Part shown: positions 52,213-60,697 of the stretch, piece after piece | Position numbering within the stretch: position 1 is the first letter of the stretch | How the letters are laid out: each line of letters begins with the position of its first letter | Assembly: GCF_012275375.1 (NCBI RefSeq) | Contig: NZ_JAAZQJ010000003.1 | Location: 434,001 to 498,000 of the forward strand | Direction: 5' to 3' | Source: Dyella sp. SG609 | GTDB lineage: Bacteria; Pseudomonadota; Gammaproteobacteria; Xanthomonadales; Rhodanobacteraceae | Length of the DNA stretch: 64,000 bases | Notes under the pieces: model-generated | Told to the model about the DNA's origin: nothing | The model's input: the letters and a program-made list of their open reading frames with translations, nothing else | Database searches by the model: none | Position numbers and translations under genes: made by a program

Positions 52213-53100
52213 CTACGCCAGCGCTTTCAGGCGCTGCCGCGTCAGCGGGCCGAAACGCAGGCGTTCGCTCAGGTCGTCCAGCGCCGCCGCGTTCGCGCCG
52301 TTCCAGGCCAGTGCGTCAGCGGCCATCGACACCGGCGCATCCAGTGCGATGCGCGTAAGGCGGCGGTACAGCAGCGCGGCGTCCTTGTGCTCGCGCAGCT
52401 TCTGCGCGCAGCTGGCGGCGCCGCGGATGCGCAGGAACGGCACTTCGTCCACGCGCTCCAGCAGCGCGTCGAGGCTGCCGAAATGCGCGAGCAGGGCGGC
52501 GGCGGTCTTGGCGCCGATGCCGGGTACGCCGGGAATGTTGTCGACCGCGTCGCCGCACAGCGCGAGGTAGTCGGCCACCTGGTGCGGATGCACGCCCAGG
52601 CGCTCGTGCACGCCGGCCGGGCCCCAGCGCAGGTTGCGCGCGTAATCCCATTGCTCGTCGTGCTCGCCGAGCAGCTGGCCGAAGTCCTTGTCGGCCGACA
52701 CGATCACGCTGCGGAAGCCGTGCCCGCGCAGGCTCCACAGCGAGCTGCCGATCAGGTCGTCGGCTTCGTAGCTGTGGTCGATCAGGGTGACCAGGCCCAG
52801 CGCCGCGGTGATTTCGCGGCACAGCACGAACTGGTGTTCCAGATCCGGCGGCGGCAATTCGCGGTTGGCCTTGTAGGCCGGGTAGATGGCGTTGCGGAAC
52901 GAAGTGGTGAGCGAGGCGTCGAACGCCACCGCGATGTGTTCGGGCTTGGTGCGTTCGAGCAGTTCGCACAGGAAGCGGGTGAAGCCGTGCACCGCGTTGA
53001 CCGGGTGGCCTTCCGTGTCGGTGAACTCGTCCGGCATGGAATGCCAGGCGCGGAACACGTACAGGCTTCCGTCGACCAGATGGGCCGCCAGCGTGCTCAT
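52213..53100 (-). CDS. 5'-3' exonuclease / flap endonuclease
   Basis: A 295-aa stand-alone 5'-3' exonuclease domain like that of DNA polymerase I or ExoIX. Metal-binding acidic motifs are seen: LVDGSLYVFRAWHSM (~8-22), VAFDASLTTSFRNAIYPAYK (~57-76), DHSYEADDLIGS (~108), VSADKDFGQLL (~130) and the helix-hairpin-helix GDAVDNIPGVPGIGAKTAAA (~177-196). Role: removal of RNA primers or flaps. Coupled with the nitroreductase gene upstream (ATGA overlap). Confidence 0.92.
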   Translation of the reverse strand: MSTLAAHLVDGSLYVFRAWHSMPDEFTDTEGHPVNAVHGFTRFLCELLERTKPEHIAVAFDASLTTSFRNAIYPAYKANRELPPPDLEHQFVLCREITAALGLVTLIDHSYEADDLIGSSLWSLRGHGFRSVIVSADKDFGQLLGEHDEQWDYARNLRWGPAGVHERLGVHPHQVADYLALCGDAVDNIPGVPGIGAKTAAALLAHFGSLDALLERVDEVPFLRIRGAASCAQKLREHKDAALLYRRLTRIALDAPVSMAADALAWNGANAAALDDLSERLRFGPLTRQRLKALA

Positions 53101-53666
53101 GCCTGCCACGTGCTGAGCAGGTCGTCGAGCGCGGGGCGGTCGCGGTCCGGCACGTCCAGCTGCAGCGTGCCCAGGTGCACGAAGCCGGTGATGTGTTCGT
53201 GCGCGGCCAGGCCGAGCATGCCGGCGACTTGTTCGTCGTAGGCGGCCCAGCCGGTCAGCCACTGCGCGCCCAGGCCCAGCTGCGAGGCGCCCAGCAGCAG
53301 GTTGTAGGCGACGCAGCCGGCGCTGAGGCGCTGCTCGATCTCGGGCACCTTGCTGCCGGCATCGATGCGCGCGACGACAACGATCACCAGCGGCGCATAG
53401 GTGTAGCGGCGGCGTTCTTTCTCGCGCTTGGAATCGGGCAGGTCCGGATCGCGCGTTTCGGCCAGTGCGGCCAGGCGCTCGCCGAAGCGCAGCTTGTCTT
53501 CGCCGCGCAGCAGGATCAGGCGGAACGGCACCAGCTTGCCGTGGTCCGGCACGCGGATGGCTGCCTCCAGCAGGGCGCGCAGCGTGGCCGCGTCGGGCGC
53601 CGGTTCGCCCAGCTGGGCGGTGGGCGCGGAGTGGCGTTGCAGCAGCGGCTGGAGCGGGGAGGACAT
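53097..53666 (-). CDS. Nitroreductase-family flavoprotein (YdjA-like)
   Basis: A 189-aa FMN-dependent nitroreductase-fold protein. The N-terminal RHSAPTAQLGEPAPDAATLR with AIRVPDHGKLVPFRLILLRG (~30-50) and the central CVAYNLLLGASQLGLGAQWLT (~120-140) match the small YdjA-type subfamily. ATG at 53666 is used because AGGA lies 8 bp upstream; an in-frame ATG at 53696 lacks a site. Substrate unknown. Confidence 0.88.
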   Translation of the reverse strand: MSSPLQPLLQRHSAPTAQLGEPAPDAATLRALLEAAIRVPDHGKLVPFRLILLRGEDKLRFGERLAALAETRDPDLPDSKREKERRRYTYAPLVIVVVARIDAGSKVPEIEQRLSAGCVAYNLLLGASQLGLGAQWLTGWAAYDEQVAGMLGLAAHEHITGFVHLGTLQLDVPDRDRPALDDLLSTWQA

Positions 53667-53733
53667 GCGGGATTCCTGCAAAAGCAAAGCGTCCATGCTA
53701 ACCGCCTGTGACCGGGGAGGCGACTCGCGTTCG

Positions 53734-54216
<483 letters not shown>

Positions 54217-54224
54217 CTAGCTCT

Positions 54225-54312
54225 GGAGCGGGGAACGGGGAACAGGGAGCGGGCACCGGGTGAAGCGCGCGCTGCTTCGTTCCCCGATCCCTGTTCCCCG
54301 ATCCCCGATCCC
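54225..54312 (+). repeat. Inverted pair of GGGGAACGGGGAAC arrays upstream of pntAA
   Basis: GGAGCGGGGAACGGGGAACA and the inverted CCCCGATCCCTGTTCCCCGA with further CCCCGATC units, separated by ~35 bp. Same family as 25868 and 46080. It occupies the divergent gap between cdd and pntAA. Confidence 0.8.
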
Positions 54313-54349
54313 GTAAGATCGCCCCATCTTCCGCCCGAGGACCCGCACG

Positions 54350-55450
54350 ATGCCGATCACCGTGGCCGCATTGCGAGAGACCGCCGCCGGCGAACGCCGC
54401 GTGGCGATCACGCCCGAAGTGGCGAAGAAGCTGCGCGGCAAGGGCCTGCGCGTCCTGCTGGAGCGGGATGCCGGCGCGGCGGCCGGGTTTCCCGATGCGA
54501 GTTATGCGGACGTCGATTTCGCCGACGCCGCCACCGTGCTGGCCCAGGCCGACCTGCTGGCCTGCGTGCTGCCGCCGGACGACGCGGTGTGGAGCGGCCT
54601 GCGCGAAGGCAGCCTGGTGGTCGGCCAGCTGCGGCCCTACGGCGCGGCCTCGCGCGTCGCCGCGCTCGGTGCGCGCAAGCTGACTTCGTTCGCGCTGGAA
54701 CTGCTGCCGCGCACCACGCGCGCGCAGGCGATGGACGTGCTCAGCTCGCAGGCGGCGGTGGCCGGTTATCGCGCCATGCTGATCGCGGCGGAAGCGGCGC
54801 CGAAATTCTTTCCCATGCTTACCACCGCGGCCGGCACCATCCGGCCCTCGCGCGTGCTGGTGATCGGCGCCGGCGTGGCCGGCCTGCAGGCGATCGCCAC
54901 GGCGCGCCGGCTGGGTGCGCAGATCGAGGGCTACGACGTGCGCCCGGAAACGCGCGAGCAGGTGGAATCGCTGGGTGCGAAGTTTCTCGATCTCGGTGTG
55001 AGCGCGGCCGGCAGCGGCGGCTATGCGCGCGAGCTGTCGGCGGAAGAACGCGCCGCGCAGCAGCAGGCGCTGGCCGAGCATCTGAAGTCGGTGGACGTGA
55101 TCGTCACCACCGCCGCCGTGCCCGGACGTCCCGCGCCGAAGATTCTTTCCGCCGCGATGGTGCAGGGCATGAAGCCGGGCGCGCTGATCGTGGACCTCGC
55201 CGCGGAAGGCGGCGGCAACTGCGAGCTCACCCGGCCGGGCGAACGGGTGGAGCAGGGCGGCGTGGTGGTGCTCGGTCCGCTCAACCTGCCGGCCGGCGCG
55301 CCGCTGCATGCGTCGGAGATGTACGCGCGCAACGTCTACAACTTCGTCGAGCTGCTGGTGAAGGACGGCGCGCTGGCGCCGGACTTCGGCGACGAGCTGG
55401 TGGCGAAGAGCTGCGTGACGCAGGCTGGCGAGGTGCGTTTCAACGCCTGA
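54350..55450 (+). CDS. pntA: NAD(P) transhydrogenase subunit alpha, NAD-binding part (PntAA)
   Basis: A 366-aa soluble domain I of the proton-translocating transhydrogenase, binding NAD(H). N-terminal half (~1-150; ITVAALRETAAGERRVAITP) resembles alanine dehydrogenase; the Rossmann motif VLVIGAGVAGLQAIATARRL is at ~167-186 and VDVIVTTAAVPGRPAPKIL at ~245. The subunit that should follow, pntAB, is 1.7 kb away beyond a minus-strand operon. A bidirectional terminator follows. Confidence 0.95.
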   Translation: MPITVAALRETAAGERRVAITPEVAKKLRGKGLRVLLERDAGAAAGFPDASYADVDFADAATVLAQADLLACVLPPDDAVWSGLREGSLVVGQLRPYGAASRVAALGARKLTSFALELLPRTTRAQAMDVLSSQAAVAGYRAMLIAAEAAPKFFPMLTTAAGTIRPSRVLVIGAGVAGLQAIATARRLGAQIEGYDVRPETREQVESLGAKFLDLGVSAAGSGGYARELSAEERAAQQQALAEHLKSVDVIVTTAAVPGRPAPKILSAAMVQGMKPGALIVDLAAEGGGNCELTRPGERVEQGGVVVLGPLNLPAGAPLHASEMYARNVYNFVELLVKDGALAPDFGDELVAKSCVTQAGEVRFNA

Positions 55451-55469
55451 GCGGCGCCTTCGGCGCGAC

Positions 55470-55500
55470 AAAAAAAGCCCCGCACGTGCGGGGCTTTTTT
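55470..55500 (+). terminator. Bidirectional terminator between pntAA and the DUF3106 gene
   Basis: A run of A residues, the palindrome GCCCCGCACGTGCGGGGC and TTTTTT. It works on both strands, ending pntAA and the minus-strand operon. Confidence 0.92.
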
Positions 55501-55501
55501 A

Positions 55502-56032
55502 TCAGTGCTTGGGCCCGTGCGGCGGCGATCCGAAGCCGCCCATCGGCCGCGGCATGCCCGGCGGTGGGGGGCGGTGCGGCGGGATGCCGTGTTCCTGGCG
55601 GAACTGGTGCATCAGCTGCTGGCGCTGTTCCGGCGGCAGCTGCTGGTAGCGCTTGAAGGCGTCGTGCAGCTGGGCGCGCTGGTCGGGGCTGAGCTGCTGG
55701 AACTTGCGCATGTTCTCGCGCGCCTGGTCGCGCTGCTCCGGCGTCATCTGCTGCCATTGCTCGATGCGCTGGCGGATTTCCTGGCGCTTGTCCGGCGGCA
55801 GGGTGCTCCACTGGTGCACGCGGTCGAGCATGCGCGCCTGGCGCTCCGGCGGCGTGCTGTTCCATTCGTTGCGCAGCGGGGCGAGCATCTCGCGCTCGGA
55901 AGGCGAGAGGCTGTCCCACGAACGCGGCGCGCCGGGCGGCGGACCCTGCTGCGCCCAGGCGGGCGCGGCGAGACCGCCGGACAACAACAGTGCGGCAAGC
56001 AGCAGAAAACGGGCGATACGGCCTGGATGCAT
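55502..56032 (-). CDS. Secreted DUF3106-type protein
   Basis: A 176-aa protein with a signal peptide (cleavage near residue 27, APAWAQQ). The mature part holds repeated helical units with LSPSEREML, LPPDKRQEI, MTPEQRDQA, LSPDQRAQL and LPPEQRQQL, the Gln/Arg-rich repeat pattern of DUF3106 proteins, then a Pro-rich tail. Function is not known. Third gene of a sigma factor-membrane protein-periplasmic protein operon, which suggests a stress-sensing periplasmic role as in CpxP/RcnB-like sensors. Confidence 0.8.
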   Translation of the reverse strand: MHPGRIARFLLLAALLLSGGLAAPAWAQQGPPPGAPRSWDSLSPSEREMLAPLRNEWNSTPPERQARMLDRVHQWSTLPPDKRQEIRQRIEQWQQMTPEQRDQARENMRKFQQLSPDQRAQLHDAFKRYQQLPPEQRQQLMHQFRQEHGIPPHRPPPPGMPRPMGGFGSPPHGPKH

Positions 56033-56035
56033 GGA

Positions 56036-56410
56036 TCAGCGGCTCGCCTGGCTGGCGTCGTTGGTGGCCAGCCAATCGTAGAAGTCCAGGTTTTGCATCA
56101 GCGACGGATCGGTATTGCTCAGGTCCGGCGGCAGGTCGCCGTCGGCTTCCAGCGTCTGCGCGGCGCCGGCGGGCGGCAGCGGCACGCTGTCGCGCGGCGA
56201 GAACACCATCAGCGCGGCCACCGCGATGGCGGCGAAGGCCCCGGCCGGCACCAGCATGCGGGCGAAGCGTGCGTGCGCCGGCGCGGCCGCGGCAGCCAGC
56301 GCCTCGCGGCGGGCGGCGCGCAGCTTGCCGGCGGTGGCCGGATCGATCTGCCGGCTGGCCTCGCGGTACAGCGCGCGGGCGCGGCGTTCCAGGTTGTCGG
56401 GCGCATTCAT
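56036..56410 (-). CDS. DUF3619-like membrane protein, possible anti-sigma factor
   Basis: A 124-aa protein with a cytoplasmic N-terminal helical part (residues 1-~45), one membrane helix (~48-70, FARMLVPAGAFAAIAVAALM) and a periplasmic tail ending near LMQNLDFYDWLA. Topology and position directly behind a sigma-factor gene, overlapping it by 4 bp, fit an anti-sigma factor, although no zinc-finger (ZAS) motif is seen. Confidence 0.7.
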   Translation of the reverse strand: MNAPDNLERRARALYREASRQIDPATAGKLRAARREALAAAAAPAHARFARMLVPAGAFAAIAVAALMVFSPRDSVPLPPAGAAQTLEADGDLPPDLSNTDPSLMQNLDFYDWLATNDASQASR

Positions 56411-57039
56411 CGCCAGTCCTCCAATTGGTCGCGCAGGTTGTGCATCGCGCGCGACAGATGGGTTTTCACGCTTCCTTCGGAGCAGCCCATGGCCTGGGCC
56501 GTCTCCGCTACGTCCAATCCTTCGAGCACGCGCAGCATGAAGGCCTCCTGCTGGCGCCGCGGCAGCTTGCGCACGGCGGCGGCCATGTCTTCATAAGACT
56601 GCGCGTCCTGCAACCGGTCCAGCGGTCCGGGGCCGTTATCGGCCGGTTCCCATGCCGGCAGCTCGTCGCCGTCGTCGTCGCGGCCTCCGCCCAGCCAGCC
56701 GACCACGATGGAGCGCACCTTGCGGCGGCGCTGCAGGTCCACGATGCGGCGGCGCAGGATGCCCCAGAACAGCGGGGTCCATTCCTGCGCGGGCTTGTCG
56801 CGGTAGTTGCGGACCAGGCGCAGCATCGCGTCCTGCACCGCGTCCATGGCGTCCTCGCGGTGGCCCAGGCTCATTTCGGCCAGGCGGAACGCGCGGCGTT
56901 CCACCTGGGCCAGGAAGGCATCCAGCGAGGTCGGGACTGCCTGGACGTCATTGGCCAGCAGTTCCGCTTCGAGCGTGGAGACGGCGCTGTTCATGGCGCT
57001 GTCGTCCGGTTCGTCGGATCGGACATCGGCAGACTCCAT
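56407..57039 (-). CDS. ECF-type RNA polymerase sigma factor
   Basis: A 210-aa ECF-type sigma factor. Region 2 includes AEMSLGHREDAMDAVQDAML and PAQEWTPLFWGILRRRIVDL (~35-90); region 4 includes LPRRQQEAFMLRVLEGLDVA, TAQAMGCSEGSVKTHLSRAM (~145-195). The linker between them (~95-135) is unusually long and acidic. Start at 57039 has GGGGAG ~8 bp upstream; the frame continues further but without a site. Together with the next two genes it forms an operon inserted between the pnt genes. Confidence 0.88.
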   Translation of the reverse strand: MESADVRSDEPDDSAMNSAVSTLEAELLANDVQAVPTSLDAFLAQVERRAFRLAEMSLGHREDAMDAVQDAMLRLVRNYRDKPAQEWTPLFWGILRRRIVDLQRRRKVRSIVVGWLGGGRDDDGDELPAWEPADNGPGPLDRLQDAQSYEDMAAAVRKLPRRQQEAFMLRVLEGLDVAETAQAMGCSEGSVKTHLSRAMHNLRDQLEDWR

Positions 57040-57132
57040 CGGTTCGACTCCCCGCCTCAACGCGGCACGCTCGCACGGGTTGACCCGCAACCGTATGATG
57101 CGCCGACAACCGCAGGCAGGCAGGGAGGGGTC

Positions 57133-57438
57133 ATGATCGACGGGTTCCTGGCGCTTTACATCTTCATGCTGGCCGCGTTCACCGGCTACGAGATCATCGC
57201 GAGAGTGCCGGTGATCCTGCACACCCCGCTGATGTCCGGTTCGAATTTCGTGCACGGCATTGTGCTGGTAGGCGCCATGGTCGCGCTAGGGCATGCGCAG
57301 ACATCGTTTGAACTTGCGATCGGCTTCATCGGCGTGCTGCTGGGCGCCGGCAACGCGGCCGGCGGCTACGTGGTGACCGAGCGCATGCTGGAGATGTTCA
57401 AGACCAGCAAGTCCGCCGGCGGCAAGGAGGCCAAGTGA
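57133..57438 (+). CDS. NAD(P) transhydrogenase subunit alpha, membrane part (PntAB)
   Basis: A 101-aa membrane subunit with three hydrophobic segments (residues ~5-25, ~35-55, ~58-80): LYIFMLAAFTGYEIIARVPV, HTPLMSGSNFVHGIVLVGAM and IGFIGVLLGAGNAAGGYVVT. HTPLMSGSN-type sequence is conserved in transhydrogenase domain II. Overlaps pntB by one base. Its own promoter must lie in the short gap to the divergent sigma-factor gene. Confidence 0.93.
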   Translation: MIDGFLALYIFMLAAFTGYEIIARVPVILHTPLMSGSNFVHGIVLVGAMVALGHAQTSFELAIGFIGVLLGAGNAAGGYVVTERMLEMFKTSKSAGGKEAK

Positions 57439-58865
57439 TGGCCTGGCTGCCGACCCTGATCAAGGCCTGCTATTTCCTGGCCGCCCTGCTGTTCATCCTG
57501 GGCCTGAAGCGCATGAGTTCGCCGCGCACCGCGCGCGGCGGCATCGTGTGGGCGGGCGTCGGCATGCTGGTGGCGGTGCTGGCCACCTTCGCGCTGCCGG
57601 ACATGCACAACCGCGCGCTGATCCTGGTGGCGGTGCTGCTGGGCGTGTCGGCCGCGTGGTGGTCGGGCCGCCGCGTGGCGATGACGGCGATGCCGCAGAT
57701 GGTGGCGTTGTACAACGGCATGGGCGGCGGCGCGGCGGCGGCGATCGGCGCGGTCGAGCTGATCGGCTACGCCAGCCGCAGCATCACCCTGCTGGACGGC
57801 GGCCGCTTCACGGCCGACGGCGCCGCGCCGGGCACGGCGCAGCTGGTGCTGGCGGTGCTGGGCGCGCTGATCGGCGCGGTGAGTTTTTCCGGTTCGCTGA
57901 TCGCCTTCGCCAAGCTGCAGGGCTGGCTGGACCGGCGCTTCGTGTTCCCCGGCCAGCGCACGGTGAACATGCTGGTGCTGGCCGCCGCGGTGGCGCTGGG
58001 CGTGGCGCTGGCCTGCGGGCAATTGGGCTTCGGGCTGATCGCCGCGTTCTTCGTGCTGGCCCTGCTGTTCGGCCTGATGATGACCTTGCCGATCGGCGGC
58101 GCCGACATGCCGGTGGTGATCTCGCTCTATAACGCCTTCACCGGCCTGGCCGTGGCCTTCGAAGGCTTCGTGCTGCAGAACGAGGCGATGATCATCGCCG
58201 GCACCGTGGTCGGCGCGGCGGGCACCTTGCTCACCCAGCTGATGGCCAAGGCGATGAACCGCTCGCTGGGCAACGTGCTGTTCGGCAGCTTCGGCGCGGG
58301 CGGCGGCGCGGCGCAGGCGATCGACGGCGCGCAGAAGCCGATCGAGCCGGCCGACGCGGCCGTGATGATGGCCTACGCCGAGCGCGTGGTGATCGTGCCC
58401 GGCTACGGCATGGCCGTGGCGCAGGCGCAGCACAAGGTGTGGGAGTTCGCGCAGCTGCTGATCGCGCGCGGGGTGAAGGTGAAGTTCGCCATCCACCCGG
58501 TGGCGGGGCGCATGCCCGGGCATATGAATGTGCTGCTGGCGGAGGCCGGCGTGCCCTACGACCTGATCGCCGACATGGACGACATCAACCCGGAATTCCC
58601 GGCCACCGACGTGGCCCTGGTGATCGGCGCCAACGACGTGGTCAACCCGCTGGCGAAGACCGATCCGGCCTCGCCGATCTACGGCATGCCGATCCTGGAC
58701 GTGGCGAACGCGCGCCAGGTGATCGTGGTCAAGCGCGGCAAGGGCACCGGCTTCGCCGGCATCGAGAACGCGCTGTTCTACGCCGACAACGCCCGCATGC
58801 TGTACGGCGACGGCCAGGCGGCCGCGGGCCAGCTGGTGGCCGAGCTGAAGACGCTGGATACCTGA
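57438..58865 (+). CDS. pntB: NAD(P) transhydrogenase subunit beta (PntB)
   Basis: PntB (475 aa): about nine membrane helices (residues ~1-265) and the soluble NADP(H)-binding domain III (~285-475) with VIVPGYGMAVAQAQHKVWEF, VKFAIHPVAGRMPGHMNVLL and VIGANDVVNPLA. Couples proton entry to NADPH formation. ATG at 57438 has GGAGG 7 bp upstream; the GTG at 57435 is too close. Follows pntAB directly. Confidence 0.96.
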   Translation: MAWLPTLIKACYFLAALLFILGLKRMSSPRTARGGIVWAGVGMLVAVLATFALPDMHNRALILVAVLLGVSAAWWSGRRVAMTAMPQMVALYNGMGGGAAAAIGAVELIGYASRSITLLDGGRFTADGAAPGTAQLVLAVLGALIGAVSFSGSLIAFAKLQGWLDRRFVFPGQRTVNMLVLAAAVALGVALACGQLGFGLIAAFFVLALLFGLMMTLPIGGADMPVVISLYNAFTGLAVAFEGFVLQNEAMIIAGTVVGAAGTLLTQLMAKAMNRSLGNVLFGSFGAGGGAAQAIDGAQKPIEPADAAVMMAYAERVVIVPGYGMAVAQAQHKVWEFAQLLIARGVKVKFAIHPVAGRMPGHMNVLLAEAGVPYDLIADMDDINPEFPATDVALVIGANDVVNPLAKTDPASPIYGMPILDVANARQVIVVKRGKGTGFAGIENALFYADNARMLYGDGQAAAGQLVAELKTLDT

Positions 58866-58886
58866 GTCCGCCTTGCCGGCGCGGGC

Positions 58887-59318
58887 TCAGGCCCGCTTCG
58901 GCACCGTCTTCCAGGCCACCCAGGCGGACAGCGCGATGCCCACGGCGAACCACAGCAGGTCCAGGCCGGCCAGGTTCAGCCGCACCAGATCGGTCAGCAG
59001 CCCGAAGCCTGCGATCTTCATGGCGTCGACCAGGCCCAGCCCCATCAGGCCGGCCACGCGCGCGGCGGCGGTGAGCAGGCAGACATAGGCGCAGGAAAGC
59101 GCGGTGGCCAGGGCGGCCAGCACCGCGGCGCCGCGCGGCTCGGGGCGCACCCAGCCGCGGATCAGGCGGCCGAGCAGCCAGCCGATCAGCAGGGCCAGCC
59201 AGGGCATCACCCGCGAGAAGAACAAGGTCGGCAGCATCCACACCGCGCCGAAGGCCAGGCCCAGCATCACCGCGCTGACCAGGGCAAAAAGCAGGGAGAA
59301 CAGCGCGCGCGCGCTCAT
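58887..59318 (-). CDS. Hypothetical multi-pass membrane protein
   Basis: A 143-aa protein with about four hydrophobic segments (residues ~3-25, ~28-45, ~58-90 and ~105-135) and short basic loops. Not recognised as a named family. ATG at 59318 is chosen as the start; no good ribosome site is visible before it, so translation or the start is uncertain. Convergent with pntB. Confidence 0.6.
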   Translation of the reverse strand: MSARALFSLLFALVSAVMLGLAFGAVWMLPTLFFSRVMPWLALLIGWLLGRLIRGWVRPEPRGAAVLAALATALSCAYVCLLTAAARVAGLMGLGLVDAMKIAGFGLLTDLVRLNLAGLDLLWFAVGIALSAWVAWKTVPKRA

Positions 59319-59502
59319 AAGGGGCGGTGACCGGTAAGCGGGGCTGGCACGTGCGGCTCTTCCCTGAGGGTGAAAGCCCCGAATCATAGCGCGGCCGCAT
59401 CTTGAGATCGGCTCCCGGCGGCCTGATCTGGGTCAGCGGACGGCATAATAGGCAGCTTGGCCCGGCCCCAAGCCCGGGCTTTTCGACTTTCTCAGGATCG
59501 GC

Positions 59503-60057
59503 ATGAGCGGTTTCAGTCTTAGCAGCGAACCTTTCACCCTGGAGCGCGATTGCGACGCCGTGATGGTGCCGCAGGGAGAAACGGTCAACCTGCCGGCCGG
59601 GCAGGTGGGCTACATCACCCAGGCGCTCGGCGGCAGCTTCACCGTGTACGTGGAGGGCAACCTGTTCCGCATCGCCGGCAAGGACGCGGACGCCCTGGGC
59701 AAGGAGCCGCCCCCGCCGATCGAGCTGCCCGACGACGCCACCGACGCCGACGTGGAAAAACTGGTGTGGCAGCAGCTGCGCACCGTGTTCGACCCGGAGA
59801 TCCCGGTGAACGTGGTGGAACTGGGCCTGGTCTACGACGTCAGCCTCGACGCGGTCGAAGGCGGCCGCAAGGTCTATGTGAAGATGACCCTGACCGCCCC
59901 CGGTTGCGGCATGGGCGACATCCTGATCGACGACGCCCGCACCAAGCTGGAGCTGATCCCCACGGTGAAGGAAGCCGACGTCGACCTGGTGTTCGACCCG
60001 CCGTGGAATCATTCGATGATGTCGGAGATCGCCAAGCTGGAAACCGGCATGCTCTGA
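59503..60057 (+). CDS. sufT: Fe-S cluster assembly protein SufT
   Basis: A 184-aa protein. The C-terminal MIP18/DUF59 domain (residues ~90-175) has VFDPEIPVNVVELGLVYDVS and TAPGCGMGDILIDDAR with the conserved Cys; the N-terminal part (~1-75; VMVPQGETVNLPAGQVGYIT) is the extension that marks SufT. SufT helps Fe-S cluster maturation. Stands alone with its own terminator. Confidence 0.92.
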   Translation: MSGFSLSSEPFTLERDCDAVMVPQGETVNLPAGQVGYITQALGGSFTVYVEGNLFRIAGKDADALGKEPPPPIELPDDATDADVEKLVWQQLRTVFDPEIPVNVVELGLVYDVSLDAVEGGRKVYVKMTLTAPGCGMGDILIDDARTKLELIPTVKEADVDLVFDPPWNHSMMSEIAKLETGML

Positions 60058-60083
60058 CGCATTGCGCTAGGAAAAAGACCTAG

Positions 60084-60113
60084 GAAAAAAGCGCCCCTCG
60101 CGGCGCTTTTTTT
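60084..60113 (+). terminator. Rho-independent terminator after sufT
   Basis: AAAAAAGCGCC...GGCGCTTTTTTT forms a stem whose 3' T-run is long. Usable in both directions. Two TAGGAAAAA sequences precede or overlap it. Confidence 0.85.
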
Positions 60114-60697
60114 GTGGGTCGCGACACGTTTCGCGCGACCGATTCCTGTCTTCGAAATGCACGCGATAGTCGCGCCTGCAACCATTATTCAGCATTCGTT
60201 TATCCAAGGCGAAAGGCATGCTCGCGGCCGCTTCGTTTCAAACGCAAGAAATCGAGGCGGGCATATCGTCATATCGTGCGGGCATGACTGGTCGCCATCA
60301 CGCGTGCGCGTGCAACACGTGCATGCAAGCGTTCGCGCAACGTCGCGGCTTCGTAAAAAGTTGCTGACGCGAAGGTGTCGGAAATCACTTATTTCCAGGG
60401 GTTTTGCGCGCATTGACGAAATCGTGCGCCGCCCCTTAGCGTCAATGAATCCGTCGGCGGGGAGGTTGACGGGTGATGCGTGAGCGCCACCGCGGGGCAG
60501 CGGTTCGCTCAATAGCAACGCAGAGAGTCAGGCGCGTCTGGGTCAGGAGCGACCAGGGGACAGCGGGCCGGGCGTACACAGGATCGCTGGGCAATCACAC
60601 ACCAAAGGCGCCGCACCCAAGCGCGGCATTTCCATCATGGGGCCGACCGGCCGCATCGGGTCCGTTCGTGCCTGAAAAATGTCTGGGGAGTCACGGA
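60114..60697 (+). promoter_or_regulatory. Long gene-less leader of the sedolisin gene (~580 bp)
   Basis: No credible gene is seen. The stretch is clearly lower in G+C than its surroundings over 60160-60420 and holds a direct repeat CATATCGT-CATATCGT near 60258, the short palindrome-like GCAACACGTGCATGC, and an inverted repeat CATTGACG (60411-60418) / CGTCAATG (60440-60447). A long 5' UTR or regulatory region for a secreted protease is likely. The last ~130 bp are open in the protease frame but lack a good start. Confidence 0.55.

Noticed and set aside
60473-60697. Longer protease N-terminus starting at 60473
   Set aside because: It would bury the signal peptide; the ATG at 60698 has a good ribosome site and a proper signal sequence.
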